Shown here: positions 51,792-60,427 of the stretch, piece by piece
Position numbering within the stretch: position 1 is the stretch's first letter
How the letters are laid out: every line of letters begins with the position of its first letter
Origin: Seleniivibrio sp.
GTDB taxonomy: Bacteria > Chrysiogenota > Deferribacteres > Deferribacterales > Geovibrionaceae
DNA: 64,000 bases
Assembly (NCBI RefSeq): GCF_021209385.1
Contig: NZ_JAJOIL010000005.1
Span: forward strand, 1 to 64,000
Reading direction: 5' to 3'
Notes under the pieces: generated by a model
Database searches by the model: none
What the model was told of the DNA's origin: nothing
Seen by the model: the letters and a program-made list of their open reading frames with translations, nothing else
Position numbers and translations under genes: made by a program

Positions 51792-53026
51792 GTGAAGGCG
51801 CACACTCAAACGTCGAGAAAAAGCTATACAGCACGTCATATTCTCAGCCCATAGGAAGCAGCGTCTACTTTGAGCTGTCGGCATACAAAAACGACGAGGA
51901 CAGGTCTGACATCAACTATTCCGACGGCACCGGAGGCGTTGCGGCGGGTGAACTGGTTCTGGACAGAGAGGTTGAAGTTGACAGCAGCTACGGGTACAAA
52001 GCTAAAGTTGATGCCGAATTCGGAGTGCACAATGTAATTTTCGGAGCGGAACAGAAGAACCTCAGAGGCGGCGAGATCGACGTAAACTACGTTGCCGCAA
52101 GCTGGAAAGGCAGCATTGCCAGTTCCGATTCCGACCACAAAATATACAACACGGGCGTCTTCGTTTCCGATTCATGGAAACTCACCGACAGATTTACAAT
52201 TGACCTCGGTCTGCGTTTCGACGATTACGAGGCGAGCCAGCTCAAAAGCGGAAGCAGGGTCAAATATGACGACAGCAAGGTAACGCCAAAACTCGGCGCC
52301 ACATATGCACTCACTCCGTCGGACAAAATAGGAATGTTCGTCTACCAGAGCTACAGAACCCCTGTCGCAAACGAGATGAACCACTACATTGACGGATTAA
52401 GCTATTCCATGCTGGCGGCTAAAGACCTTAAAGCGGAAACGGCAAACGCGATCGACCTTGTTTACAAGCACACTTTCGGTTCAAAAGGTTTTGCGAAAGT
52501 GTCCGCTTTTTACTATGACATTGACGATTATCTCCTTTTCGGGAGCAAACCGGACGGCACCAGCGGACGCATCGCATATAATATTGATAACGCGAAATTC
52601 ACTGGCGTAAGCACCGACGGAAGATACAACGTAACATCAAAACTCAGCCTGAACGCCGGTCTTGCATGGCAGAAAACTGAAAAAGAGGGAGACCCCGTCG
52701 CAGATGCATATTCAGACTATGCAGACGACAAGGTTGACTACATCCCCGACTGGAAAGGTACAGCAGGCGCAAGCTGGAAATTTTCCGAAAAATTCACTCT
52801 GGACGCATCACTCAATTATGTGGGGGAGCGCAGTTACTTCTATTACGGCAAATCGCGCGAGCTTGACCCATATACAACAGTTGATGCAGGACTGACATAC
52901 GCTATGTCCGAACACACAACACTTGAGGTCTATGCGGAAAACCTGCTGAACAGAACCATAGAAGAACAGTACGGCTACCCCACTGTAGGTCTGATACTCG
53001 GCGCAAGCGTCAAGCTGGTGTTCTGA
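51779..53026 (+). CDS. TonB-dependent receptor, C-terminal barrel (frameshifted gene)
   Basis: 415 residues, open from 51749, in the frame that follows a missing base. It is beta-barrel sequence with alternating aromatic strands (SVYFELSAYKNDEDRSDINY, RFTIDLGLRFDDYEASQL, ATYALTPSDKIGMFVYQSYR) and ends in the outer-membrane C-terminal strand VGLILGASVKLVF with a terminal phenylalanine. There is no ribosome-binding site or signal peptide of its own, so it is not a separate gene. The next gene starts within its stop as TGATG. Confidence 0.88.
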   Translation: MSVIGEGAHSNVEKKLYSTSYSQPIGSSVYFELSAYKNDEDRSDINYSDGTGGVAAGELVLDREVEVDSSYGYKAKVDAEFGVHNVIFGAEQKNLRGGEIDVNYVAASWKGSIASSDSDHKIYNTGVFVSDSWKLTDRFTIDLGLRFDDYEASQLKSGSRVKYDDSKVTPKLGATYALTPSDKIGMFVYQSYRTPVANEMNHYIDGLSYSMLAAKDLKAETANAIDLVYKHTFGSKGFAKVSAFYYDIDDYLLFGSKPDGTSGRIAYNIDNAKFTGVSTDGRYNVTSKLSLNAGLAWQKTEKEGDPVADAYSDYADDKVDYIPDWKGTAGASWKFSEKFTLDASLNYVGERSYFYYGKSRELDPYTTVDAGLTYAMSEHTTLEVYAENLLNRTIEEQYGYPTVGLILGASVKLVF

Positions 53027-53775
53027 TGAAAAACATGATGAATCCCGAAGCGAAATGGGACAAAAAAGCGCTTACATATCCGAGATACACATCATCCGAG
53101 GATACATATGAAGCAAAGATCATCCGCACTCTGGAGGGTGCGGATGTCTCCTTTAAAGGGAAACGTGTTCTGGACGTAGGCTGCGGAAGCGGCAAATTCA
53201 CCCTCAGAATTGCAAAAGAGGCGGCATCGGTTCTCGGCACGGACATTTCCTCCCAAATGCTCAGAATACTCCATGAGGATGCCGAAAAAGAGGGGGCGGA
53301 TAATCTCCGCTCCCTCAAATGCACCTTTGACGATTTCGACCCGAAAGGCGAAAAATTCGATATCGTCTTCGCCTCCGTAACGCCCGCAGTAAGGACAGAA
53401 GAGCATTTCAGAAGGGTGACTGAACTTGCGGGAGAACGCGTCGTATACATCGGCTGGGCAGGCAGAAAAGAATCGGAAATGCTCTATGCCATATATGAAA
53501 GATGCGGCATAACACCCAAAATATTCAACGACGTTCCCGTGCTTAAAGAATGGCTGGCGAAACAGAACATCCCATATAAAACAATACCAGTCGAAGAGAC
53601 ATGGGTGAGAACTTATGACCGTGCAAAGGCGGAAGCCCTCTGCATGGAAGCAATAGAGGACAATGCTTCCGGCGCCTGCATCAAAACCGTCGCGCCGCTG
53701 CTTGACACCATGGCGGGTGCGGACGGCAGAATAACAGACAGGATGCATGTCAAAATGGAGATGATAATATGGTAA
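53026..53775 (+). CDS. Class I SAM-dependent methyltransferase in the uptake operon
   Basis: 249 residues. N-terminal AKWDKKALTYPRY is followed by motif I VLDVGCGSGKFTLRIAKEA (about residue 50), GTDISSQMLRIL and FDIVFASVTPAV. The rest is an alpha/beta Rossmann fold with an unassigned C-terminal lid. It begins inside the receptor stop codon and overlaps the binding-protein gene by 7 bases, so it is a fixed member of the transport operon. The substrate is unknown. It is cytoplasmic, with no signal. Confidence 0.88.
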   Translation: MKNMMNPEAKWDKKALTYPRYTSSEDTYEAKIIRTLEGADVSFKGKRVLDVGCGSGKFTLRIAKEAASVLGTDISSQMLRILHEDAEKEGADNLRSLKCTFDDFDPKGEKFDIVFASVTPAVRTEEHFRRVTELAGERVVYIGWAGRKESEMLYAIYERCGITPKIFNDVPVLKEWLAKQNIPYKTIPVEETWVRTYDRAKAEALCMEAIEDNASGACIKTVAPLLDTMAGADGRITDRMHVKMEMIIW

Positions 53776-54845
53776 GGCTGCTGACTATACTTGCCCTGTC
53801 CGTATGTTTTGCAACAGCAAACGCGGACGTAACCATAACCGACATGATAGGCAGGAAGGTGAAACTTCCTGCCGGAAAAATTGAAAGAGTTATACCGCTG
53901 GCAAGCAGTATGAGCTTCATATCGTTCTTAAACGCGCAAAATATGGTGGTCGGAATTGAAAAAACAGACACAATAAACCATGCAAAACGCACCTATGTGT
54001 ATGTCAATAAGCCGATAACCGACAAACTGCCGATAATCGGCGAAGGCGGCGCGGCAAGGCGCCCGAACATAGAAGCCATGGTGGCTCTGAAACCCGACAT
54101 AATATTCACTATAACAGCAGACGCTTCGGAAGCGGACATGCTCCAGCGCAAAATACGCGTTCCGGTGGTGGTACTCAGCTACGGATACACAGGGGTTGAG
54201 CTTGAAACTGTGTACAAATCTCTCCGGCTCACTGCGCAGATACTCGGCAGAAAAGAGAGAGCGGAACAGCTCATTTCGTACGTCGAGGGGCTTAAAAAAG
54301 AACTCTCATTCAGACCCAAAACCCCTGCAAAGGCATACATAGGAGCTGTTTCATATAAAGGTATCAGAGGTATAGACAGTACGGAGGCGAACTTTCTGCC
54401 TTTCCGGCTGGCTGGCATAGCTAACACTGCGGACGCGGCGGGGCGAAAGGGTCACATTTTTCTTGAAAAAGAATACGTCGTGATGCTGAATCCGCCTCTG
54501 GTTTTTATCGACAGCGCAGGTTTCGCCACTGCATCACAGCAGGCGGCAAAATCGCCGGAGCTTTATAAACGCCTGAACGCTTTCAAAACCGGAAGAGCAT
54601 ATCTCATACCGGCTAACACCTTCTATTACATAAACATCGACCTGATGCTGTCCAATGCCTTTTTCATGGCAAAGACGGCATATCCGGAAGCATACGCAAA
54701 TCTTGATCCTGAAAAGAAAGCGGGCGAGATAATCAAAGCCTTCACAGGGCAAAACGTATTTGATGTGATCAAAAACGATTCAGGCGGATACAAACGCATT
54801 TCACTTTCACCTGACGGATTCAAAACAGAGGAAATCAAATGGTAA
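53769..54845 (+). CDS. Periplasmic metal-chelate binding protein (FecB/BtuF-type)
   Basis: 358 residues. Signal peptide VRLLTILALSVCFATANA, then TITDMIGRKVKLPAGKIERV, the standard opening of the class III binding fold, and PNIEAMVALKPDIIFT. It delivers a siderophore, heme or cobalamin to the permease. No cysteine lipobox is present, so it is a free periplasmic protein. It overlaps both neighbours by 7 bases. Confidence 0.93.
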   Translation: MVRLLTILALSVCFATANADVTITDMIGRKVKLPAGKIERVIPLASSMSFISFLNAQNMVVGIEKTDTINHAKRTYVYVNKPITDKLPIIGEGGAARRPNIEAMVALKPDIIFTITADASEADMLQRKIRVPVVVLSYGYTGVELETVYKSLRLTAQILGRKERAEQLISYVEGLKKELSFRPKTPAKAYIGAVSYKGIRGIDSTEANFLPFRLAGIANTADAAGRKGHIFLEKEYVVMLNPPLVFIDSAGFATASQQAAKSPELYKRLNAFKTGRAYLIPANTFYYINIDLMLSNAFFMAKTAYPEAYANLDPEKKAGEIIKAFTGQNVFDVIKNDSGGYKRISLSPDGFKTEEIKW

Positions 54846-55855
54846 GTCGGCTTATTTTCTGGGTTGTCCTTTCGCTACTGCTTATAATTTTCGTTCTGTC
54901 GGCGCTGAAACATGGAGCCATAGAACGTTCGTGGGCGGATACCGCATCGGCTCTTTTCGGAGTCGGCAATGACGAAGACCTGCAATATTTCATATGGCAT
55001 CTTCGGCTTCCCCGCATAGCTGCGGCACTGGCTGTGGGCGGCGCACTGTCTGTCAGCGGCGTGATACTGCAGAACATACTCAACAACCCCCTCGCCTCCT
55101 CCTTCACCCTCGGACTTTCACAGGGCGCGGCATTCGGAGCGACCTTTTCAATAATAATTCTCGGTGCGGGAACGGGGCTGTTCGCAGGGCTTGGCAACGT
55201 CGCAATTGGCGCTTTCGCAGGTTCAATTCTTTCGGCGCTTATAATCCTGCTGTTCTCGTTCGTACGCGGTATGACACCTCAGGGGCTGATCCTTGCAGGT
55301 GTTGCAATGTCGGCGTTCTTCAGCGCCTGTACAATGCTTCTGCAGTTCTTTTCCACAGACACACAGCTTGCGGCGGCGGTCTTCTGGACGTTCGGCGACC
55401 TTGGCAAAGGAGGCTGGAGCGAAGCCCTCACAGTGCTTATCGTAACGATGGCTGGCATACTGTTCTCTCTTCGCCTTAGCTGGAGCTACAACGCAATACA
55501 ATGGGGAGAACTCTCCGCATCCGGTCTTGGCGTCGAAGTGAAAAAAATACGCATAGCGTCTCTTGCGGCGACATCTGTCATGGCGGCTTTCGCAACCGCA
55601 TACTACGGTGTGATCGGTTTCGTCGGTCTTATCGCGCCGCACATGGTGCGTCTTATCTTCCGCCATTCAGGTCACGGGTTTCTTATTCCGGCATCCGCAG
55701 TTCTTGGCGGCGTTTTCCTTCTTGGTGCCGACCTTATGGGGCAGCTGATGTTCTATCCCATATCGCTCCCCGTGGGCGTGATAACCGCATTCGCGGGGGT
55801 GCCTATGTTCCTTTTCCTGCTTCTTAGGAGGTCTATGAAACATGCTAACCGCTGA
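54839..55855 (+). CDS. FecCD-family ABC transporter permease
   Basis: 338 residues, about ten helices. The family motifs are LRLPRIAAALAVGGALSVSG near residue 55 and YGVIGFVGLIAPHMVRLIF near 262, the ATPase-contact loop. It probably works as a homodimer. It overlaps the ATPase gene by 14 bases. Confidence 0.95.
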   Translation: MVSRLIFWVVLSLLLIIFVLSALKHGAIERSWADTASALFGVGNDEDLQYFIWHLRLPRIAAALAVGGALSVSGVILQNILNNPLASSFTLGLSQGAAFGATFSIIILGAGTGLFAGLGNVAIGAFAGSILSALIILLFSFVRGMTPQGLILAGVAMSAFFSACTMLLQFFSTDTQLAAAVFWTFGDLGKGGWSEALTVLIVTMAGILFSLRLSWSYNAIQWGELSASGLGVEVKKIRIASLAATSVMAAFATAYYGVIGFVGLIAPHMVRLIFRHSGHGFLIPASAVLGGVFLLGADLMGQLMFYPISLPVGVITAFAGVPMFLFLLLRRSMKHANR

Positions 55856-56591
55856 AAACCTTACTTTTAAGCTCAAGAACGGCAGAAAAATACTGGATAA
55901 CGTGTCATTTTCGCTCGGCGCGGGAGAACTTTGCGCAGTTATCGGGCCCAACGGGGCGGGCAAATCCACCATGATGAAAATTGCCTGTGCCATAATGAAA
56001 CCCACTGGCGGAAAGGTAACGGTAAAAGATAAAAACATATCGGGGATGAAACGCCACGAAATCGCAAAACATATAGCATACCTGCCGCAGTTCACCCACG
56101 CCGTACCCTGTACGGTTTACGATTCTGTGCTTCTGGGGCGCAAACCCCACATAAGCTGGCACCCGGGGCAAAACGACAGAAACATCGCGGATAGAGTGAT
56201 GAACGAAATGGGGATAGACTGCATGCGGGACAAATGCGTCACGGAGATATCCGGCGGCGAGTTTCAGAAAACGCTTATAGCCCGCGCGCTTGTTCAGCAG
56301 GCGGAGATACTTATGCTGGACGAACCGATAAACCACCTGGATGTTAAAAACCAGCTCGACATCATGGACAGCATTGCAGAAATAACAAAGCGCTCAAAGC
56401 TTGCCACTCTGGTGGTCATGCACGACCTGAATCTCGCCATGCGCTACGCTGAGACCATTATGCTGATGCACAACGGAAAGATACTTTACCACGGTTGTAA
56501 GAGCGGGCTTACGGACAAACACCTTACCGAAGCCTATAGAACTGAAATAAGTATCAGACAGGTGGAGGGGAAATACGCAGTGATATTTTAG
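55842..56591 (+). CDS. FecE/HmuV-type ABC transporter ATPase
   Basis: 249 residues. Walker A GPNGAGKSTMMK (about 38), Q-loop YLPQFTHA, signature ISGGEFQKTLIARAL, Walker B LMLDEPINHLD and the H-loop VVMHDLNLAM. It powers the FecCD permease. It is the last gene of the Fur-box operon and is followed by the palindromic repeat at 56606. Confidence 0.96.
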   Translation: MLTAENLTFKLKNGRKILDNVSFSLGAGELCAVIGPNGAGKSTMMKIACAIMKPTGGKVTVKDKNISGMKRHEIAKHIAYLPQFTHAVPCTVYDSVLLGRKPHISWHPGQNDRNIADRVMNEMGIDCMRDKCVTEISGGEFQKTLIARALVQQAEILMLDEPINHLDVKNQLDIMDSIAEITKRSKLATLVVMHDLNLAMRYAETIMLMHNGKILYHGCKSGLTDKHLTEAYRTEISIRQVEGKYAVIF

Positions 56592-56605
56592 GCGGTTGAA
56601 AAGAG

Positions 56606-56670
56606 AGATTGCTTCGCTTACGCTCGCAAAGACAAGCCGTCTCTGCGAGGGCTATTGCCCGAAGCAGTCT
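56606..56670. repeat. Palindromic intergenic repeat, family 1, copy B
   Basis: 65 bases with the same arms as the copy at 25030: AGATTGCTTCG at the left and GAAGCAGTCT at the right, and inner arms CTCGCAAAGAC / GTCTCTGCGAG now separated by AAGCC. It sits between the convergent ABC ATPase and the small zinc-ribbon gene and may end transcription from both sides. Confidence 0.85.
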
Positions 56671-56672
56671 CA

Positions 56673-56795
56673 TTATTTATCCGTTTTCTTCGGCTTGCAG
56701 AGCTTCTCTTTTTTGTCAGATTGCGCCCCGCATTTTGAACATTCAAACTCTTTTTCTTTGTCTTTATTAGGCTTTTCGCCGCATTTCTTGCTCAT
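56673..56795 (-). CDS. 40-residue zinc-ribbon-like protein coupled to ppk
   Basis: The protein begins MSKKCGEKPNKDKEKEFECS and continues KCGAQSDKKEKL, ending KKTDK. Four cysteines (positions about 5, 19, 22 and 32) in a C...CxxC...C pattern and a lysine-rich body suggest a small metal-binding or polyanion-binding protein. Its ATG overlaps the ppk stop as ATGA (56795-56792), so it is translated with ppk. The Shine-Dalgarno (AGGCAAAG) is weak, as in coupled genes. No known family recognised. Confidence 0.72.
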   Translation of the reverse strand: MSKKCGEKPNKDKEKEFECSKCGAQSDKKEKLCKPKKTDK

Positions 56796-58819
56796 AGCTT
56801 TGCCTTCTGTGTGTAGAGCTTAAGGTTGTTCTCTATAAGATAGTCCTGATAGTTCAGTTTGTCTTTAGTTCCTTTTACTTTTACATATTCGGAACCTTTC
56901 TGCATCCACACCTTCTGGTTGTCGCGTAGGTTCAGGTCGAGGATATTCAGCAGAAAATTTCTGCCCTCTTTCTTTGTCACTTCAAAAAAAAGCTCCACGC
57001 GCCTGTCCATGTTGCGCTCCATCCAGTCGGCGGTGCTGAAAAACACCCTCTTCTTACCGCCCGCGTGGAAATATATGATTCGCGGGTGTTCAAGAAACCT
57101 GCCCACGATACTGCGCACGCGGATATTCTCCGTCACGCCCTTGATACCTGCCTTGATTCCGCAGATACCTCTGACGATAAGCTCTATCTTAACTCCCGCA
57201 CATGAAGCCTCAATAAGCTTGTCTATCAGCTTCTTATCTATTACGGCGTTGACTTTTACGATCATCTTCGCCTCTTTGCCCTCTTTGGCAAAGGCAATCT
57301 CTTCGTCGATAAGCTCAAGCACTTTCGGCTTTATATATTTCGGAGCGAGATAAAATCTGTTCCATGTGCCTATATCGGTGTAACCCATAAGGAAATTGAA
57401 CATGGCGGCACTGTCCTTGCCAACCTCATCATCCGCAGTGATATAGTCGATATCTGTATAAATTCCCGCTGTAAACTCGTTAAAGTTGCCTGTGGACATG
57501 TGGGAATAGCGCACGACACGCCCGCTCTCTCTGCGGACAATCATAAGGTTTTTGGCATGTATTTTAAGTCCGGCTATGCCGTATGTGACTATACAGCCCG
57601 CCTCTTCCAGCATATTCGCCCAGTCAACGTTTCTCTCTTCGTCAAAACGTGCCTTAAGCTCAATGACAACACTGACGTGTTTCCCGTTTTGCACCGCCCT
57701 TATAAGGCTTTCCAGAATGGTGGAATTTTTGTTTGCCCTGTAAAGAGTCATCTTTATCGCCATAACGTCAGGATCTGCGGCGGCTGTCGCCACCATTCGG
57801 GAGACCAGACCGAAATCATGAAACGGGCGGTACATTATGATATCCTGCTTTTTGATCTGCTCGAAAATATTGATACTGCCGTCGATATAATCCGGCAGAA
57901 TCGGCTTAAACGGCGGATAGCAAAGGTCGGGACGTTCCCCCGCAACGGAGAACAGCGAAGTCATATCTATTATGTCGTCGATAATGTAAACGTCGTTCTT
58001 TGAAAAATGCAGGTGAGATTCCATATGATCCAGTATCTCCTGCGGCAGACGGCTGTCGGTCTCCACGCGGCAGATACCTCCCTTTTTACGGGATTTCAGG
58101 AAGTTCTGAATTGAAAGGAGCAGGTCGTCCGATTCCTCCTCGTCAAGTGTGAGGTCGGCATTCCGCGTGACCCTCAGCAGATAACTGTCAAGAACTTCAT
58201 AGTCGGGGTAAACAATATTAAGGTATTTTGTAAGTATATCTTCCGTAAAAAGAAAATAAATCTTATCCAGTTTAACGCGGAATATCCTGCGCAGGTTCTC
58301 CGGCAGAATGATTATTGAATGATGAACAACTCCGTCTTTTTTTATAAGCACATAAAGGCAGAGGCGCAGGTTGTGTATGAACGGCATGGGGTTGTTTGAG
58401 GAGAGAGTCACAGGGGAAATCACAGGGTATATCTCCTCGTTGAATATCGCCTCGGTGATATCATCCAGATTAGCCGTAAGTGTGGGGGCTATCATGATAC
58501 TCTCTTTCTCAAGATCCTTTTTCAGCCCTGCAAATATCTCCTGACGTAAATTGGTCAGTTCATGCGCTTTGGCGCTGATATGCTCAAGCTGTTCCTCCGG
58601 TGTGCTTCCGGATGCGTCCAGCTTCGTGTAGCCCGCTTCTATCTGGTCACGCAGACCGCCCACGCGTATCATGAAAAATTCGTCGAGGTTGGATGAGAAT
58701 ATGGCAAGGAATTTCAGACGCTCCAGAAGCGGAACGGAAGAGTCCACTGCCTCCATCATCACCCGCCTGTTAAACTCCAGCCAGCTAAGTTCTCTGTTTA
58801 TGTATGGGCTGATACTCAT
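56792..58819 (-). CDS. ppk: Polyphosphate kinase 1
   Basis: 675 residues. N-terminal NRELSWLEFNRRVMMEAVD (helical N domain), then the head domain, and two phospholipase-D-like catalytic domains. The autophosphorylated histidine is in GLKIHAKNLMIVRRE, followed by YSHMSTGNFNEFTAGIYTD; the second conserved histidine region is RIIYFHAGGKKRVFFSTADW. It makes polyphosphate from ATP at the membrane or in the cytosol. Upstream, an interrupted hairpin (AATGCG/CGCATT at 58856-58870) separates it from the ppx genes. Confidence 0.96.
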   Translation of the reverse strand: MSISPYINRELSWLEFNRRVMMEAVDSSVPLLERLKFLAIFSSNLDEFFMIRVGGLRDQIEAGYTKLDASGSTPEEQLEHISAKAHELTNLRQEIFAGLKKDLEKESIMIAPTLTANLDDITEAIFNEEIYPVISPVTLSSNNPMPFIHNLRLCLYVLIKKDGVVHHSIIILPENLRRIFRVKLDKIYFLFTEDILTKYLNIVYPDYEVLDSYLLRVTRNADLTLDEEESDDLLLSIQNFLKSRKKGGICRVETDSRLPQEILDHMESHLHFSKNDVYIIDDIIDMTSLFSVAGERPDLCYPPFKPILPDYIDGSINIFEQIKKQDIIMYRPFHDFGLVSRMVATAAADPDVMAIKMTLYRANKNSTILESLIRAVQNGKHVSVVIELKARFDEERNVDWANMLEEAGCIVTYGIAGLKIHAKNLMIVRRESGRVVRYSHMSTGNFNEFTAGIYTDIDYITADDEVGKDSAAMFNFLMGYTDIGTWNRFYLAPKYIKPKVLELIDEEIAFAKEGKEAKMIVKVNAVIDKKLIDKLIEASCAGVKIELIVRGICGIKAGIKGVTENIRVRSIVGRFLEHPRIIYFHAGGKKRVFFSTADWMERNMDRRVELFFEVTKKEGRNFLLNILDLNLRDNQKVWMQKGSEYVKVKGTKDKLNYQDYLIENNLKLYTQKAKL

Positions 58820-58909
58820 ATCAAACCGACCCCCTGTATAACTATTGACATCCGGAATGCGCCGCGCATTAGGCTCGGTTACGAGGCTGACGCGGCAGTT
58901 TCAAAAAAT

Positions 58910-60427
58910 TTATTCGTAAAGGATTCTTGCTTCAAGCTCTATGGGAATACCGAACGTATCGGTGAATATTTTGCTCTTTTCGCTGAAAGCATGTTTCTCA
59001 AGGAACGCCATGCATTTACATTTTGCCTTTATGACAACCTTTCCGGTCTGTATGTCCACGTCAAAATCCTGAACAATGTTCATATGAGATGCATCCAGCG
59101 AATCGGCTATTCTCAGTATGCTCACCAGTTTCTTAATAAGGAGCTGTTTCTCGATGGGGAAATAGTGATATTTCTGCTCAAACCACTTGTCCACGTCGCC
59201 GTTGTGCATCAGCACGAGATATGAGACGAGCTTAACCCTTTCACGCGGAAGCCCCGGAATCTGTAGAGACTGAACAAGGTAGTAAGAGTGCTGATTATGT
59301 CTGACAGAGTCGATATAATAGCCCACATCTGAAAGCACCGCCGCCGCTTCAAGTATGAATTTTTCCATTCTGCCCAGCGAGTGCAGAGGTTTTAAGGCAT
59401 CAAACAGCTTCATGGAAAACCTTACCGTGGTGTCGGCATGCTGTCTGTCCATGTTGAAACGCTCGCCAAGTGCATATACCGTGTTGCGTACGCGGGTGAA
59501 AAATCCGCGGTCGCGCACTGTCTTAGTGTGGAAAAGACTGAGCATGTGGGGGAACGACATCCGCGAAAACCGAACGTGGTCAGTGCCGATGAAGTCCATC
59601 AGTTTCAGGTACGTCACCAGCGTCGGAACAAGAACGCTTGCCTCATCCCTGCGGATATTCATAACCGTTTGTATCGTGTCTCTGGGAAGCTGTTTAACAC
59701 GCTCGTACAGTTCTTCGAGCTGTTTTCTTGAGAGCATTGTCTTTTTCGGCTGAAAGATGTTCAGAAGAACGTTCAGCGATGAACCCGCACTGACGAAATA
59801 TTTCAGTTTGCAACCGGCAGGAAGCGCACTTTTCATGGAATAGCACATCTTCTCGACGTACTGCTCGTAAGCCTTATATCTTATTCTGGCGGGAATATCT
59901 CCGAAGATACGGCGAAGACGCAGCGACCCGTAAGGAAGAGCGCCTGAATAGACATTCTGTTCGTCTTTCAATATCGCCATGGCAATGTTGCCGCTGGAAA
60001 TATTTGCCAACAGAACGCCGGCTTTCTCGTAATCGTCAAAATTTTCTATATCATTCTTAACACTTACAAATTTAATATATATTTCATCAGATGGCTGGAT
60101 AACCTCAAGCTCAATGCCTGTTTCCTGACGGATATGGTTGATAAAGAAAGCCTGATTGCCCGCCTCGCGCACACCGCTGGTGCAGACGGCGGCATAGTTT
60201 TTCTTTATGCCGTATTCATCCATTTTGGTCTTGAATTTTTTCAGTATGTCGGTGGCGGCGTATACGCTTTCCAGCGAGATGTACCCTTTTGTAAATGTGT
60301 CCCTGCCCAGCCTGAAAGGCTTGATCAGATATTCAAGGGTGCGTTCCTCTCCTTTAACATATTCGCTTATGTGCATTCTGAAGGCGCTGGCGCCTATGTT
60401 TATGGCAGCAAAGATTCCGTTCTTCAT
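58910..60427 (-). CDS. Degenerate Ppx/GppA paralogue (probable pseudoenzyme)
   Basis: 505 residues with the same two-lobe plus HD-like layout as its neighbour. Key sites have changed: the DIGSNSxR phosphate loop reads INIGASAFR (residues 9-17), the catalytic EEARL region reads DEIYI, and the second loop DIGGGSAE reads NISSGNIA. The C-terminal helical domain is kept (LEAAAVLSDVGYYIDSVRHN, HSYYLVQSL). It starts 4 bases inside the end of the intact ppx gene. It probably binds rather than cleaves polyphosphate or (p)ppGpp, or pairs with the active enzyme; this is inference. Confidence 0.88.
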   Translation of the reverse strand: MKNGIFAAINIGASAFRMHISEYVKGEERTLEYLIKPFRLGRDTFTKGYISLESVYAATDILKKFKTKMDEYGIKKNYAAVCTSGVREAGNQAFFINHIRQETGIELEVIQPSDEIYIKFVSVKNDIENFDDYEKAGVLLANISSGNIAMAILKDEQNVYSGALPYGSLRLRRIFGDIPARIRYKAYEQYVEKMCYSMKSALPAGCKLKYFVSAGSSLNVLLNIFQPKKTMLSRKQLEELYERVKQLPRDTIQTVMNIRRDEASVLVPTLVTYLKLMDFIGTDHVRFSRMSFPHMLSLFHTKTVRDRGFFTRVRNTVYALGERFNMDRQHADTTVRFSMKLFDALKPLHSLGRMEKFILEAAAVLSDVGYYIDSVRHNQHSYYLVQSLQIPGLPRERVKLVSYLVLMHNGDVDKWFEQKYHYFPIEKQLLIKKLVSILRIADSLDASHMNIVQDFDVDIQTGKVVIKAKCKCMAFLEKHAFSEKSKIFTDTFGIPIELEARILYE

